A DNA stretch of 33,037 nt, taken from assembly GCA_964616835.1 (NCBI GenBank), contig CAZTSG010000010.1, forward strand, positions 1-33,037. Direction: 5' to 3'. Positions within the stretch are counted from its first letter, which is position 1, and every line of letters starts with the position of its first letter. This DNA is from JAAOZP01 sp964616835 (GTDB taxonomy: Archaea; Thermoproteota; EX4484-205; JAAOZP01). Made by a program: the position numbers and the translations under genes. A model generated the notes under the pieces. The model worked only from the letters and a program-made list of their open reading frames with translations, did not search any database and had not been told where the DNA came from. This document shows positions 23,361 to 31,057 of this stretch, piece after piece.

Positions 23361-25195
23361 TACTCGTTACCCGCCTCCGCCAAAGGCGTTTCCAGCTCCC
23401 CGCCTAAGAATTGAGTTTCATATATTCTTCTGTATACTCCCTTCCTCGCCATCAGCTCCTCATGTGTCCCGAACTCCACTATTCTACCATCTTCTAGAAC
23501 CATTATCTTGTCGGCATTCCTGATTGTCGAAAGCCTCTGCGCAATTATGAAGGTGGTCCTGCCCTTCATTGCTTCCTCTATTGCTGACTGTATTTCGCGT
23601 TCAGTCTTAGCGTCCACGAACGAAAGCGAATCGTCCATTATCAGTATCTTCGGGTTCGCGAGTATTGCTCGGGCGATCGTTATCCTCTGCCTCTGTCCTC
23701 CTGACAGTGTTACTCCTCTTTCGCCGACAAAGGTATCATAGCCCTCTGGCAGAGACTCTATAAAGTCACGTATCCTAGCAAGCTCCGCAGCCTTGACGAC
23801 CTCCTCCATAGAGGCATCTGGCTTTCCGAATGCTATATTATCCCTGATCGTGCCGGAGAATAGAAACACGTCCTGCGGCACTATACCTATCTGTCTTCTT
23901 AAGCAGGAAAGCCTGAACCTCCTAATGTCTACGCCGTCTATCAGTATGCTTCCTGAAGTGGCATCGTAGAACCTTGGGATGAGGTAAATTAGCGTTGATT
24001 TCCCTGAGCCTGTCGCACCCAGTATGGCGATCTTCTCACCGGGATTTACTTTAAAACTCACGTCTTTTAAAACAGGCAATCCGTTAGCATATTGGAAAGT
24101 AACGTTTCGGAACTCGACGGAGCCCTCTCTTATAGTTATTTCCTCAGCATCAGGCGCGTCCTCAACAACCGTCGGAGCATCCGTGATTTCGAATACTCTT
24201 TCAAGCCCAGCGTACGCGTTTATCCAGTTTCCAAGCATCATGCTGAGATCTCTCAATGGAAAGCTTAGACGCGTCATGTATCTTGCAAAAAGTATTATGC
24301 TACCCACAGTCAGGGCCGCCCCAGAGGTGAAGATCGAGAACGTTGCGTAAACGTAAACCATTGCTATGGAAAGGGTTAGTATTGCCGTGGGCAGGGGCAT
24401 GTAGATTGATTGTATTCTGCCAGCGGTTATAGCTGTCTCGACAAACCTCTGCTCCGCCTTCTTAAACCCCTCAACCATATCTTTCTCCCTCCTGAATATT
24501 CTTACAGTCTTCATCCCGACGATATTCTGCTGAATGTAGCTGCTGAGCCTGCCGAGTATTAGCTGCATTATCCTGAAAAGGGGCATAGTATTAATCCAGA
24601 GCCTCGTTGTAAAGTAGAAGATTAAAGGCATTGGAAGCAGGGAGATGAGAGTCATCTGGGGACTTATAGAATACATTACGGAGAAGAAAACTATTATTGA
24701 AAAGATTGCATTGCATAGAGTACCTATCCATGTTCTGAGGAAGGCGTCTACAGGTTGCAAATCAGTCGTCGCCCTTGAAACTAAATCGCCAACTGACATC
24801 GAATCATAGAAGCTGAAAGATTTCTTTTGAAGAGAAGCGTAGTATTCAGACCTTATGTCGCGTGTGATGAAGAGCGCCAATAAGCCGTTAGAATAACCTA
24901 TGAAGAAGTTCACTATTGCAAAGCCAATACCCGTCGCTAGAATTAGCGCAATGTATTCGAAGAGCAGCTCCTGCCTACCTTTAACAATAACTTCATCTAT
25001 CATTAGAGAGGTGTAGAGAGGTTCGAGCGTGAATAAATACGTTCTTATGAATGATAGAACTACGATGATAATTACGAGGTGAACGTAATTCCTATGGTAT
25101 TTAATCAGTCTTTTGAAAGCAGTTACTGATTCGGAAAAACTCTTCTTCGGCTTGAGCGAATAAACATATTCTAACAGCGGCTTCTCCACGCTCAT
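23360..25195 (-). CDS. ABC exporter half-transporter with fused degenerate-site ATPase, 611 aa
   Basis: Six membrane helices (within about residues 35-310) are followed by an ATPase domain (358-600). Walker A GATGSGKS is at 393-400, the Q-loop at 441 and a canonical signature LSGGQ at 497-501. Two catalytic positions are altered: the Walker B glutamate is Asp522 (IMDDSLSF) and the switch histidine is Gln553 (IIAQRLS). This is the degenerate-site half of a heterodimeric exporter, as described for Thermotoga TM287/288, and it complements the altered signature of its partner. First gene of the three-gene exporter operon, with ATG at 25195. A BoxA-like element lies near 25234-25244 and an inverted repeat between it and the start codon. 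Confidence 0.92.
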   Translation of the reverse strand: MSVEKPLLEYVYSLKPKKSFSESVTAFKRLIKYHRNYVHLVIIIVVLSFIRTYLFTLEPLYTSLMIDEVIVKGRQELLFEYIALILATGIGFAIVNFFIGYSNGLLALFITRDIRSEYYASLQKKSFSFYDSMSVGDLVSRATTDLQPVDAFLRTWIGTLCNAIFSIIVFFSVMYSISPQMTLISLLPMPLIFYFTTRLWINTMPLFRIMQLILGRLSSYIQQNIVGMKTVRIFRREKDMVEGFKKAEQRFVETAITAGRIQSIYMPLPTAILTLSIAMVYVYATFSIFTSGAALTVGSIILFARYMTRLSFPLRDLSMMLGNWINAYAGLERVFEITDAPTVVEDAPDAEEITIREGSVEFRNVTFQYANGLPVLKDVSFKVNPGEKIAILGATGSGKSTLIYLIPRFYDATSGSILIDGVDIRRFRLSCLRRQIGIVPQDVFLFSGTIRDNIAFGKPDASMEEVVKAAELARIRDFIESLPEGYDTFVGERGVTLSGGQRQRITIARAILANPKILIMDDSLSFVDAKTEREIQSAIEEAMKGRTTFIIAQRLSTIRNADKIMVLEDGRIVEFGTHEELMARKGVYRRIYETQFLGGELETPLAEAGNE

Positions 25196-25206
25196 TTTTG
25201 TTTTAT

Positions 25207-25220
25207 CGGTTTGGGAACCG
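25207..25220. promoter_or_regulatory. Inverted repeat upstream of ABC exporter operon
   Basis: CGGTT (25207-25211) and AACCG (25216-25220) are perfect arms around four bases, and another AACCG follows at 25229-25233. They lie between the candidate BoxA (about 25234-25244, minus strand CTTATATTTACG) and the ATG at 25195, where a repressor could act. The repeat is seen; the operator role is a guess. Confidence 0.35.
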
Positions 25221-25297
25221 GCGGAAAGAACCGTAAATATAAGGATTTTTCAGAAAGAGAGTTTACAATCCATACTTTTCCCATCTAAATATTTATT

Positions 25298-26095
25298 TCA
25301 ATCTGAAAACGTTTTGGATAATTCCTTAGCTCTACGGACAGCAGCCTCCACAGCACTCATCAAAGTTGCCCTTAAGCCCCCTTTCTCAAGTTCGTAAAGA
25401 CCCGCTATGGTTGTCCCGCCTGGAGTAGCAACAATGTCTTTCAACTCTGCCGGCTTACCCTTGCCCTCAAGGACCATCTTAGCTGAGCCAAGCATCATTC
25501 TGGCAGCGATCTTCAGCGAAAGGTCTTTTGGTAAACCGATTTTCACACCAGCATCAGCCAGCGCATCGAGCAGTATGAAGATGTATGCAGGGCCGCTTCC
25601 GGAAAAGCCCGTTATCTCATCCATCCAGTCTTCAGGAACCTTAAGGACCTCACCCATGGAGCTGAAGATTTTAGAAACTGTTTCCACATCTTTTTCGCTA
25701 GCCTTCGACCCTGGTGAAAGAGCTATAAATGCTTCGCCAACCTCTATTAGGATGTTCGGCATTATTCTTATGAACCTTGCATTCGGAGCAATCTTCTCCA
25801 TATAGCTCAGCTTTACGGCTGCAGCTATAGATATTATCAGTTTTCCTTCAACAAGGTCTTTAACATCTCTTAAAACAACCGGCACATCTTTAGGTTTAAC
25901 CGCTAATATTATAATGTCAGAACTCTTCGCCACCTCCCTATTGTTTTCTAAAACTTCAGCTCCATAAGACTTGGCGAGTTGCTGCTTCTCAGGATCAATG
26001 TCTGTCGCAACCACCCTATATTCTCCTGTCCTAACAATATTCCTGACTATCAGGCCGCCCATCTTCCCAGTTCCGATTACACCTATTGTCCTCAA
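25298..26095 (-). CDS. proC: Pyrroline-5-carboxylate reductase, 265 aa
   Basis: Last step of proline synthesis: NAD(P)H-dependent reduction of pyrroline-5-carboxylate to proline in the cytoplasm. The N-terminal Rossmann motif is GVIGTGKMG (5-13), followed by an acidic end of strand 2 (ATDID), AVKP and P-N (MPNILIEVGE). The family's signature region GSGPAYIF (about 166-173) is present, with the C-terminal ATPGGTTIAGLYELE (about 226-240) that contributes to substrate binding. The length is normal for the family. The start is TTG at 26095 with a TATA-rich element 24-31 bases upstream, so the mRNA is probably leaderless. It is a single gene, divergent from the A-ATPase fragments. Confidence 0.95.
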   Translation of the reverse strand: MRTIGVIGTGKMGGLIVRNIVRTGEYRVVATDIDPEKQQLAKSYGAEVLENNREVAKSSDIIILAVKPKDVPVVLRDVKDLVEGKLIISIAAAVKLSYMEKIAPNARFIRIMPNILIEVGEAFIALSPGSKASEKDVETVSKIFSSMGEVLKVPEDWMDEITGFSGSGPAYIFILLDALADAGVKIGLPKDLSLKIAARMMLGSAKMVLEGKGKPAELKDIVATPGGTTIAGLYELEKGGLRATLMSAVEAAVRRAKELSKTFSD

Positions 26096-26234
26096 GACCG
26101 TAAATAAGCTGCCTTGATATAGTATTTAATAATTTATTTCTGAGCTTCTTGAAGCAATATAGTTCTCGATACTCCTCAACATTCTCAGCTTTGCAGAAAA
26201 TCTAAAATAGTTCGTTTTAATGGCATGAGTCTGA

Positions 26235-26723
26235 ATGTTTAAACCGGCTAGGATGAAGAAAATAAAGCTATTATTACCCGTGGAACAGGAAGACAGTTTT
26301 CTAAAAGAAGTAGGCAAGCTTGGGATTTTACAAGTAGCAACAGTCGAGAAGAAGCCTCCGGACTTCAGCACAGATGTTAACGTAACTGTAGAAAAGAATA
26401 ACTTATTGAATCTTGTCAGGAGGTGCGACGCTATACTCAACAAGCTTCCTAAAGAAGGAATCATAACCCAATTAATTGGAAAAAGCGATAGAATTAAGTG
26501 TTCGGATGAAGAAGAGGCTGAAATATACGCTAATGCTCAAAGCATCCTTAATAATGCTGAGGATAAGCTTAACAAGTTGGAGAAGCTTAGAATGTTAAAA
26601 CTCTCCACGAAGAAACAGATCTCTCTGAAGATATTGTCTCTGCTAAAAGACAATTTTATCGTGTTGAAGAAGAGCTTGGAGAGAACATTGTTAGAAGAGC
26701 TGCAGCAACCATGGTTAAATTGA
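26235..26723 (+). CDS. A-type ATPase subunit I N-terminal fragment, 162 aa (possibly broken)
   Basis: The opening MFKPARMKKIKLLLP with a following L-x-E-x-G-x-L motif matches the start of archaeal A-type ATPase subunit I (the membrane subunit that couples the peripheral stalks). The next 100 residues are charged and helical, as in its cytoplasmic domain. Intact subunit I is about 600-700 residues with seven or eight membrane helices; none is present here. From residue about 120 (MLKLSTKKQIS...) the sequence could alternatively be read as the N-terminal helix of subunit D, which the next gene lacks. The frame ends overlapping the next gene by 13 bases in a different frame. Either a relic after deletion or a specialised short form. 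Function of the product is doubtful. Confidence 0.5.
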   Translation: MFKPARMKKIKLLLPVEQEDSFLKEVGKLGILQVATVEKKPPDFSTDVNVTVEKNNLLNLVRRCDAILNKLPKEGIITQLIGKSDRIKCSDEEEAEIYANAQSILNNAEDKLNKLEKLRMLKLSTKKQISLKILSLLKDNFIVLKKSLERTLLEELQQPWLN

Positions 26724-27106
26724 ATGATGTAGAACTTACATGGGAGAATCTGAGGGGAGTCTTAATACCCAAAGTAACCTACTCCAAAAGTCTTCCTAGA
26801 GTAGAAGACAGAGGCTACTCTCCTCTAGAAACAAACGAGAGCCTTGACCTGGCTTCGGAAAATATGCATAAGTTTCTCGAGACCCTAATACATTATGTTA
26901 ACCTATCAATCCGGTACAGAGTCTTAACTAGAGAGCTTAAGAAAATAGAGATAAGGTCTAAGGCATTAGACCATGTTTTGATCCCAAGCCTTTCTCTCCA
27001 AAGGAAGAGAATATTGTCAAAGCTGGAAGAGATTGAAAGAGAAGAATTGTCGAGAAAGAAAAGGGTTAAACAACTTCTTGAGTCTAGAAGCACATCCTCG
27101 ATGTAA
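26711..27106 (+). CDS. A-type ATPase subunit D, N-terminally shortened, 131 aa
   Basis: Subunit D is the central rotor shaft of the A-type ATP synthase. The segment ENLRGVLIPKV (about residues 12-22) matches the conserved mid-region of D, and the last 60 residues match its C-terminal helix: ELKKIEIRSKALDHVLIPSL, then I-x-x-x-L-E-E-I-E-R-E-E-x-x-R-x-K-R-V-K. Complete D subunits have 200-215 residues, so about 70 N-terminal residues, including one whole coiled-coil helix, are missing from this frame. A D-like helix may be present at the end of the preceding frame, 26592-26700, so a frameshift or deletion in one ancestral gene is likely. No other ATPase subunit gene is nearby. A functional D gene should exist elsewhere. 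Confidence 0.65.
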   Translation: MVKLNDVELTWENLRGVLIPKVTYSKSLPRVEDRGYSPLETNESLDLASENMHKFLETLIHYVNLSIRYRVLTRELKKIEIRSKALDHVLIPSLSLQRKRILSKLEEIEREELSRKKRVKQLLESRSTSSM

Positions 27107-27111
27107 CACAG

Positions 27112-28128
27112 CTATATGACGATAGGGATCTTCGCCCCGCATTTTGGACACCTGTCTCCTTTAAGCCTATTACGGCTCATCATTAGTCCAAATCTTTCGA
27201 TTAAAAGCTCTCCGCAGCTCGGACAGTAAGTGTTCTCGCCCTGACCTGGGACGTTCCCCAAGTAAACGAATTTCATTCCTTCTTTTCTAGCAATCTCATA
27301 CGCTTTCCTAAGGCTTTCTAAAGGTGTATCCGGAATGTCTGAAAACCTGTAGGTTGGGAAGAATCGAAGTATGTGAAGGGGAGTTTCGTCCCCAAGATTG
27401 TCCTTAATCCACCTTACTAGGTTTCTGAAACTAGCCATGTTATCGTCAAAGCCCGGGATCACTAGGTTTGTAATCTCTATGAAAATATTCTGCCTCTTCA
27501 TCTCCAATAAGCATTCGTATATCGGAGCCACATCAGGCACGCCTATTATCTTCCTGTAACAATCTTGGTCTCCTGAACACTTAAAGTCTACAGTAGTAGC
27601 ATCTAAATATGGCGCGATCATCTTAACTGCTTCGGGAGTCATGTAACCGTTTGTGACGAAAGTGTTCTTAACACCCTTTTCGTGAGCAATCTTAGCAGTA
27701 TCGTAAGCAAACTCGAAGAATATTGTGGGCTCAGTATACGTGTAACTTATTATCCTGCAGTTCTCGGAAACAGCTTGCTCAACAACATCGCTTGGAGAAT
27801 ACTCGTCGCCAACAACGTGCTCAAGCCTCCTGTCGCGGTAAACCTGGCTTATATCGTAATTGCAACAGAAACGGCAGGCGAAGTTACATCCTGCACTCGC
27901 TATTGAGAAAGTGAAATTTCCGGGTAGAAAATGGAAAAGAGGCTTCTTCTCAATAGGGTCAACGTGCAAAGCGATGAGCTTCCCATAATTTAGACTGTAG
28001 AGCTTCCCATCAATATTCTTCCTAACGAGACATGCTCCTAAAGCCTTGTCAGGTATTAAACAACGCCTCCCGCAAAGATCGCATCTAATTCTATCGCCTT
28101 CCTTATGCCAGAGAACAGCCTCCTTCAC
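27112..28128 (-). CDS. amrS: AmmeMemoRadiSam-type radical SAM enzyme (AmrS-like), 338 aa
   Basis: The cluster motif C81-x3-C85-x2-C88 binds the radical SAM 4Fe-4S cluster. An N-terminal cysteine set (C16, C19, C23, C33; starts C-D-L-C-G-R-R-C) and the overall order match AmrS, formerly annotated as pyruvate formate-lyase activating enzyme-like. At the C-terminus an added zinc ribbon is visible, with CPSC and CPKC pairs. AmrS is linked in many genomes to MEMO1 and AMMECR1 family proteins; neither is in this window. The start is GTG at 28128, matching the usual family N-terminus. The frame stays open for about 47 codons upstream but contains no ATG, GTG or TTG there. A TATA-like ACTTAAATTATGC and the palindrome AAGTTTAAACTT (28150-28161) lie just upstream. 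Substrate unknown. Confidence 0.82.
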   Translation of the reverse strand: MKEAVLWHKEGDRIRCDLCGRRCLIPDKALGACLVRKNIDGKLYSLNYGKLIALHVDPIEKKPLFHFLPGNFTFSIASAGCNFACRFCCNYDISQVYRDRRLEHVVGDEYSPSDVVEQAVSENCRIISYTYTEPTIFFEFAYDTAKIAHEKGVKNTFVTNGYMTPEAVKMIAPYLDATTVDFKCSGDQDCYRKIIGVPDVAPIYECLLEMKRQNIFIEITNLVIPGFDDNMASFRNLVRWIKDNLGDETPLHILRFFPTYRFSDIPDTPLESLRKAYEIARKEGMKFVYLGNVPGQGENTYCPSCGELLIERFGLMMSRNRLKGDRCPKCGAKIPIVI

Positions 28129-28284
28129 AACAGGAGAAAAGCATAATTTAAGTTTAAACTTTTCCCTTAGATGTCTTAGGTATTGCTCATAAGCAAGATC
28201 TACTGCTTTTTCAATATTCTTCTCATAAACCGCGTGGAAACTGACTCTAGATAGAATGGTTATTAGTTTTCATCTTAATACAGG

Positions 28285-29259
28285 TCACTTCTCAGAACGA
28301 CGTCTAACCTCATCTAAATACTTTATTGCATCGAGGGCTGCTTGACATCCTTCACCGGCTGCAGTGATTGCTTGACGATAACGGTAATCCTTGGCCTCGC
28401 CAGCTGCGAAAACACCCTCAACACTAGTCTTAGTATTATCCTTTACTATTATGTACCCTCTCTCATCCATTTCGATCTGTCCCTTGAAGATTTTGGTGTT
28501 AGGCTCGTATCCTATCGCCACGAAAACGCCTTCGCAAGGAATTTCAAACACTTCTCCCGTGTCGACTCTCCTAGCCCTAACCCCTTCTACACGTCTCTCT
28601 CCGAGTATTTCTTCAACAACGCTGTTCCATACGAATTCTATCTTACTGTTCTCAAAAGCCCTTTCCTGAAGAATCTTAGAGGCTCTGAGTTCACTCCTCC
28701 TATGGATTACCCTAACCTTCTTGGCGAACTTCGTCAAAAACAATGCCTCTTGCAGAGCAGAGTCGCCGCCTCCAACAACCACCACTTCCTTATCTTTGAA
28801 GAAGGCTCCGTCGCAGACAGCACAGTTAGAAACCCCTTTCCCCTTCAACCTTCTCTCGCTTTCCAAACCCAGTTCTCTCGGTGAAGCACCGGTAGCAATT
28901 ATTACTGCATCACCCTCGTAAGCAGTATCTCCAGCTTTAACCTTGAAAGGCCTTTTTGAAAAATCTACGCTCTCAGCGTCTTCAAAGACCATTTCTGCTC
29001 CGAAGCGCTGGGCTTGTTTAAGCATATTATTCATCAGCTCTGGACCCAAGATTCCATCGGGGAACCCCGGATAGTTTTCCACCTCTGAGGTAAGCATTAA
29101 CTGCCCGCCCCAAGAAGACCCTGCGATTACAAGCGTCTTCAATCTCGCTCTGCCAGTGTATATTGCTGCAGTCAAACCGGCTGGGCCGGAGCCGATGATT
29201 ATTACGTCATACTTGACTCCCGAAGACTGGGGACGCAACATTAAAGAGAAGCTACTCAT
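28285..29259 (-). CDS. trxB: Thioredoxin reductase, 324 aa
   Basis: A flavoprotein that passes electrons from NAD(P)H to thioredoxin. The FAD motif GSGPAGLTAA is at 23-32, the redox-active disulfide C146-A-V-C149 follows, and the second nucleotide motif GGGDSA is at 163-168. HRRSELRAS (186-194) is the arginine-containing loop typical of NADPH-using members. The C-terminal FAD motif ends G-V-F-A-A-G-E (about 287-293), where many relatives have GD. The length is that of low-molecular-weight reductases, with about 15 extra residues at the N-terminus; a start at the internal ATG 29241 is possible. A BoxA (29281-29291) 27 bases upstream of ATG 29259 supports the longer, leaderless start. No thioredoxin gene is adjacent. 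Confidence 0.95.
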   Translation of the reverse strand: MSSFSLMLRPQSSGVKYDVIIIGSGPAGLTAAIYTGRARLKTLVIAGSSWGGQLMLTSEVENYPGFPDGILGPELMNNMLKQAQRFGAEMVFEDAESVDFSKRPFKVKAGDTAYEGDAVIIATGASPRELGLESERRLKGKGVSNCAVCDGAFFKDKEVVVVGGGDSALQEALFLTKFAKKVRVIHRRSELRASKILQERAFENSKIEFVWNSVVEEILGERRVEGVRARRVDTGEVFEIPCEGVFVAIGYEPNTKIFKGQIEMDERGYIIVKDNTKTSVEGVFAAGEAKDYRYRQAITAAGEGCQAALDAIKYLDEVRRRSEK

Positions 29260-29280
29260 GATTAAGCATCAACCAGGTTT

Positions 29281-29291
29281 CAATAAAAACC
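29281..29291 (-). promoter_or_regulatory. BoxA promoter for thioredoxin reductase
   Basis: The minus strand reads GGTTTTTATTG, centred 27 bases from the ATG at 29259. It sits in the 42-base gap after the thiamine-binding family gene, so trxB can be transcribed on its own as a leaderless mRNA. Confidence 0.55.
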
Positions 29292-29301
29292 TTTTCCGAA
29301 G

Positions 29302-29610
29302 TTAAAAGCTACTAACGGCTCTCCTTAATGATTCTACCTTATCCTCCATTTTTCTCTCCACGTCCCGCCTATCATCTATCTTAACCAGGGTTATTACGCG
29401 TTTAACACCTTGTTTGAAAACTGCATCATGAGCAACCCTAACTATTCTTAGAGCCTCCTCAACGCTACTGGTTTCGAAAACCGTGCACATCGGCGTCAAC
29501 TCGTATTTAACCCCGGTCTCTTCAAGCGCCTTAATGGCATGGGCAATGATCTTTGAAACACTAGTCCCCTCGCCCATCGGTATTATACTTAACTCCACTA
29601 TAACCCTCAT
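29302..29610 (-). CDS. MTH1187/YkoF-type thiamine-binding family protein, 102 aa
   Basis: A small alpha/beta protein with the family's pattern: a first strand VELSIIPMG, then SVSKIIAHAIKALEETGVKYELTPM split by a turn, and MCTVFETSS with the helix containing E-A-L-R-I-V. The closing strand VKRVITLVKIDDRRD completes it. Length and order match the DUF77/MTH1187 family, some members of which bind thiamine or thiamine pyrimidine precursors; others are uncharacterised. ATG 29610 follows a strong GGGAGG site with close spacing. No thiamine transporter or biosynthesis gene is nearby, so the ligand role is family knowledge rather than context. It lies just upstream of trxB on the same strand. Confidence 0.8.
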   Translation of the reverse strand: MRVIVELSIIPMGEGTSVSKIIAHAIKALEETGVKYELTPMCTVFETSSVEEALRIVRVAHDAVFKQGVKRVITLVKIDDRRDVERKMEDKVESLRRAVSSF

Positions 29611-29653
29611 CCTCCCATGCTTCTTGCAAAGGAGTGTGATAAATTTTTAACAC

Positions 29654-29771
29654 AATGGGCTGTAGCCTAATTAGAAGCGTTCTGAACCCTGTTAAGGTAT
29701 TGCTAGGCTTAAGCAAGACTCTCCACCCTCCTTAAGAGAGAATAAGGCGATCAGCCTACCTTAGCCCCATT
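29654..29771. other. Intergenic segment with nested inverted repeats (possible structured RNA)
   Basis: The 236-base spacer between the thiamine-binding family gene and the aminotransferase holds several pairing segments. AATGGGCT (29654) pairs with AGCCCCATT (29763) apart from one bulge, AGCCTA (29664) with TAGGCT (29704), CTCTC (29718) with GAGAG (29737), and TAAGG (29745) with CCTTA (29758). Nested in this way they would form a closed multi-branch structure. A minus-strand TATA-like element near 29775-29797 could drive it. It does not fit a tRNA, and no riboswitch core was recognised. Seen by eye only; could be chance. Confidence 0.3.
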
Positions 29772-29846
29772 ATACCTATAATGCTTATTATACTCATAGT
29801 TTCTGAAAAAGTTGAAATAACCCCTTTTAATGGAAGAGGGGTTAAG

Positions 29847-31049
29847 TTGAAACACAAGTTAAGGGCTGCGAGCAGAGCATTACAAATAGAGGGAGAGAGC
29901 TCCTTCATGGTGCTCGGTAATGCGAAGAAGCTTGAAAACCAGGGTAGGAGAATAATACACCTGGAGATAGGTGAGCCGGATTTCGTCACGCCGGCAAACA
30001 TAAGGGAGGCTGCGATAAGAGCGTTAAGAGGGGGGGAGACTCATTACACTCCTACCCCGGGCATGCTTGAGCTGAGGAAGGCGATAGCGGATAAAATGAT
30101 GCAAGACTTCGGCGTAGAGATAAGTTTCGAAGATGTTTCTGTGACACTAGGCTCTAAGGAGGCTGTTTTCGCAGCGTTAGCATCTATAGTGGAGGAGGGT
30201 GATGAAGTCCTTTACCCGAACCCGGGGTACCCTGCTTACGAGAGTGGTGTAAGGTTCTTCGGGGGCAAGCCTATTCCGGTCAGACTCAAGGAGGAAAACG
30301 AGTTTAGAATGACGCCCGACGATGTCAACCAGCTTGTTTCGAGTAAGACTAAGGCTATAATAATAAACTCTCCCGAGAATCCTACCGGGTCTGTTTTAAG
30401 CAAGGAGGATGTTAGAGGGATAGTGGAGATAGCTAAAGATGCTGGTGCATACGTTATCAGCGACGAAATATACAGGTACATAATATACGATGGATTGAAA
30501 CACTATTCGCCGATCCAATTCGACGAGAATCTGGAGAATACTGTGGTGATCGACGGCTTCTCTAAATACTATGCTATGACTGGCTGGAGGCTCGGGTACA
30601 TAATTACGCCTAAGCATTTGACTGAAGCCGTACAGCTTGTTTTAAACCTGGTGACAGCATGCCCCTCCTCCTTCATCCAGATAGGAGGAATAGAGGCTTT
30701 GAGAAACGGCATGAATGCTGTTAGAGAAATGGTTGAACAATACTCTATTAGAAGAAACGTTGTCCTCGAGGAAGTTTCTAAAATAGAAGGTGTCCACATG
30801 GTTAAGCCAAGGGGAGCGTTCTACGGCTTCATAAATGTTACGAAAATAACTAATAAGGCGGGGATTAACAGCCTGAAGCTGGCATCGATCCTATTGGAGA
30901 ATTATGGGGTTGCAGTGCTCCATGGAACAGCGATGGGGTCTTTCGGAGAAGGATACATTAGGATAAGTTATGCTAACTCCGTAGAGAACCTAAGGGAAGG
31001 CTTAAGAATAATGGGCGAGGCTTTCGAAGAGTTGAAAAATAAGAAATAA
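29847..31049 (+). CDS. Class I/II aminotransferase (aspartate/alanine type), 400 aa
   Basis: PLP-dependent fold-type I enzyme. Motifs in order are LEIGEPDF (39-46), the PLP phosphate and ring-contact segments, NSPENPTG (174-181), SDEIYRY (205-211) and the Schiff-base Lys240 in FSKYYAMTGWRLG. The C-terminal Arg in YIRISYA binds the substrate carboxylate. The general family is aspartate/aromatic/alanine aminotransferase subgroup I-gamma; the exact amino acid cannot be told by eye. I start at TTG 29847 because GAGGGG lies five bases upstream and the next residues match the family. The in-frame ATG at 29781 would add an unlikely hydrophobic stretch of 22 residues. A TATA-like element occurs near 29775-29797. 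Confidence 0.9.
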   Translation: MKHKLRAASRALQIEGESSFMVLGNAKKLENQGRRIIHLEIGEPDFVTPANIREAAIRALRGGETHYTPTPGMLELRKAIADKMMQDFGVEISFEDVSVTLGSKEAVFAALASIVEEGDEVLYPNPGYPAYESGVRFFGGKPIPVRLKEENEFRMTPDDVNQLVSSKTKAIIINSPENPTGSVLSKEDVRGIVEIAKDAGAYVISDEIYRYIIYDGLKHYSPIQFDENLENTVVIDGFSKYYAMTGWRLGYIITPKHLTEAVQLVLNLVTACPSSFIQIGGIEALRNGMNAVREMVEQYSIRRNVVLEEVSKIEGVHMVKPRGAFYGFINVTKITNKAGINSLKLASILLENYGVAVLHGTAMGSFGEGYIRISYANSVENLREGLRIMGEAFEELKNKK

Positions 31050-31057
31050 ATAGTTAT

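Noticed and set aside
28342..28884. 180-codon open frame on the plus strand
   Set aside because: It lies antisense inside thioredoxin reductase; no start signal or family resemblance.
29656..29735. tRNA-like segment beginning GGGCTGTAGCC
   Set aside because: There is no T-arm with a TTC loop and complementary stem on either strand, and the 3' acceptor pairing is at the wrong distance.
29611..29770. TPP riboswitch ahead of the thiamine-binding family gene
   Set aside because: The conserved CTGAGA and GAACCTGA cores are absent, and a TATA-like element right before the gene places this region upstream of its transcript.
29781..29846. ATG 29781 as the aminotransferase start
   Set aside because: It adds 22 hydrophobic residues not seen in the family; TTG 29847 has a GAGGGG site and the right N-terminus.
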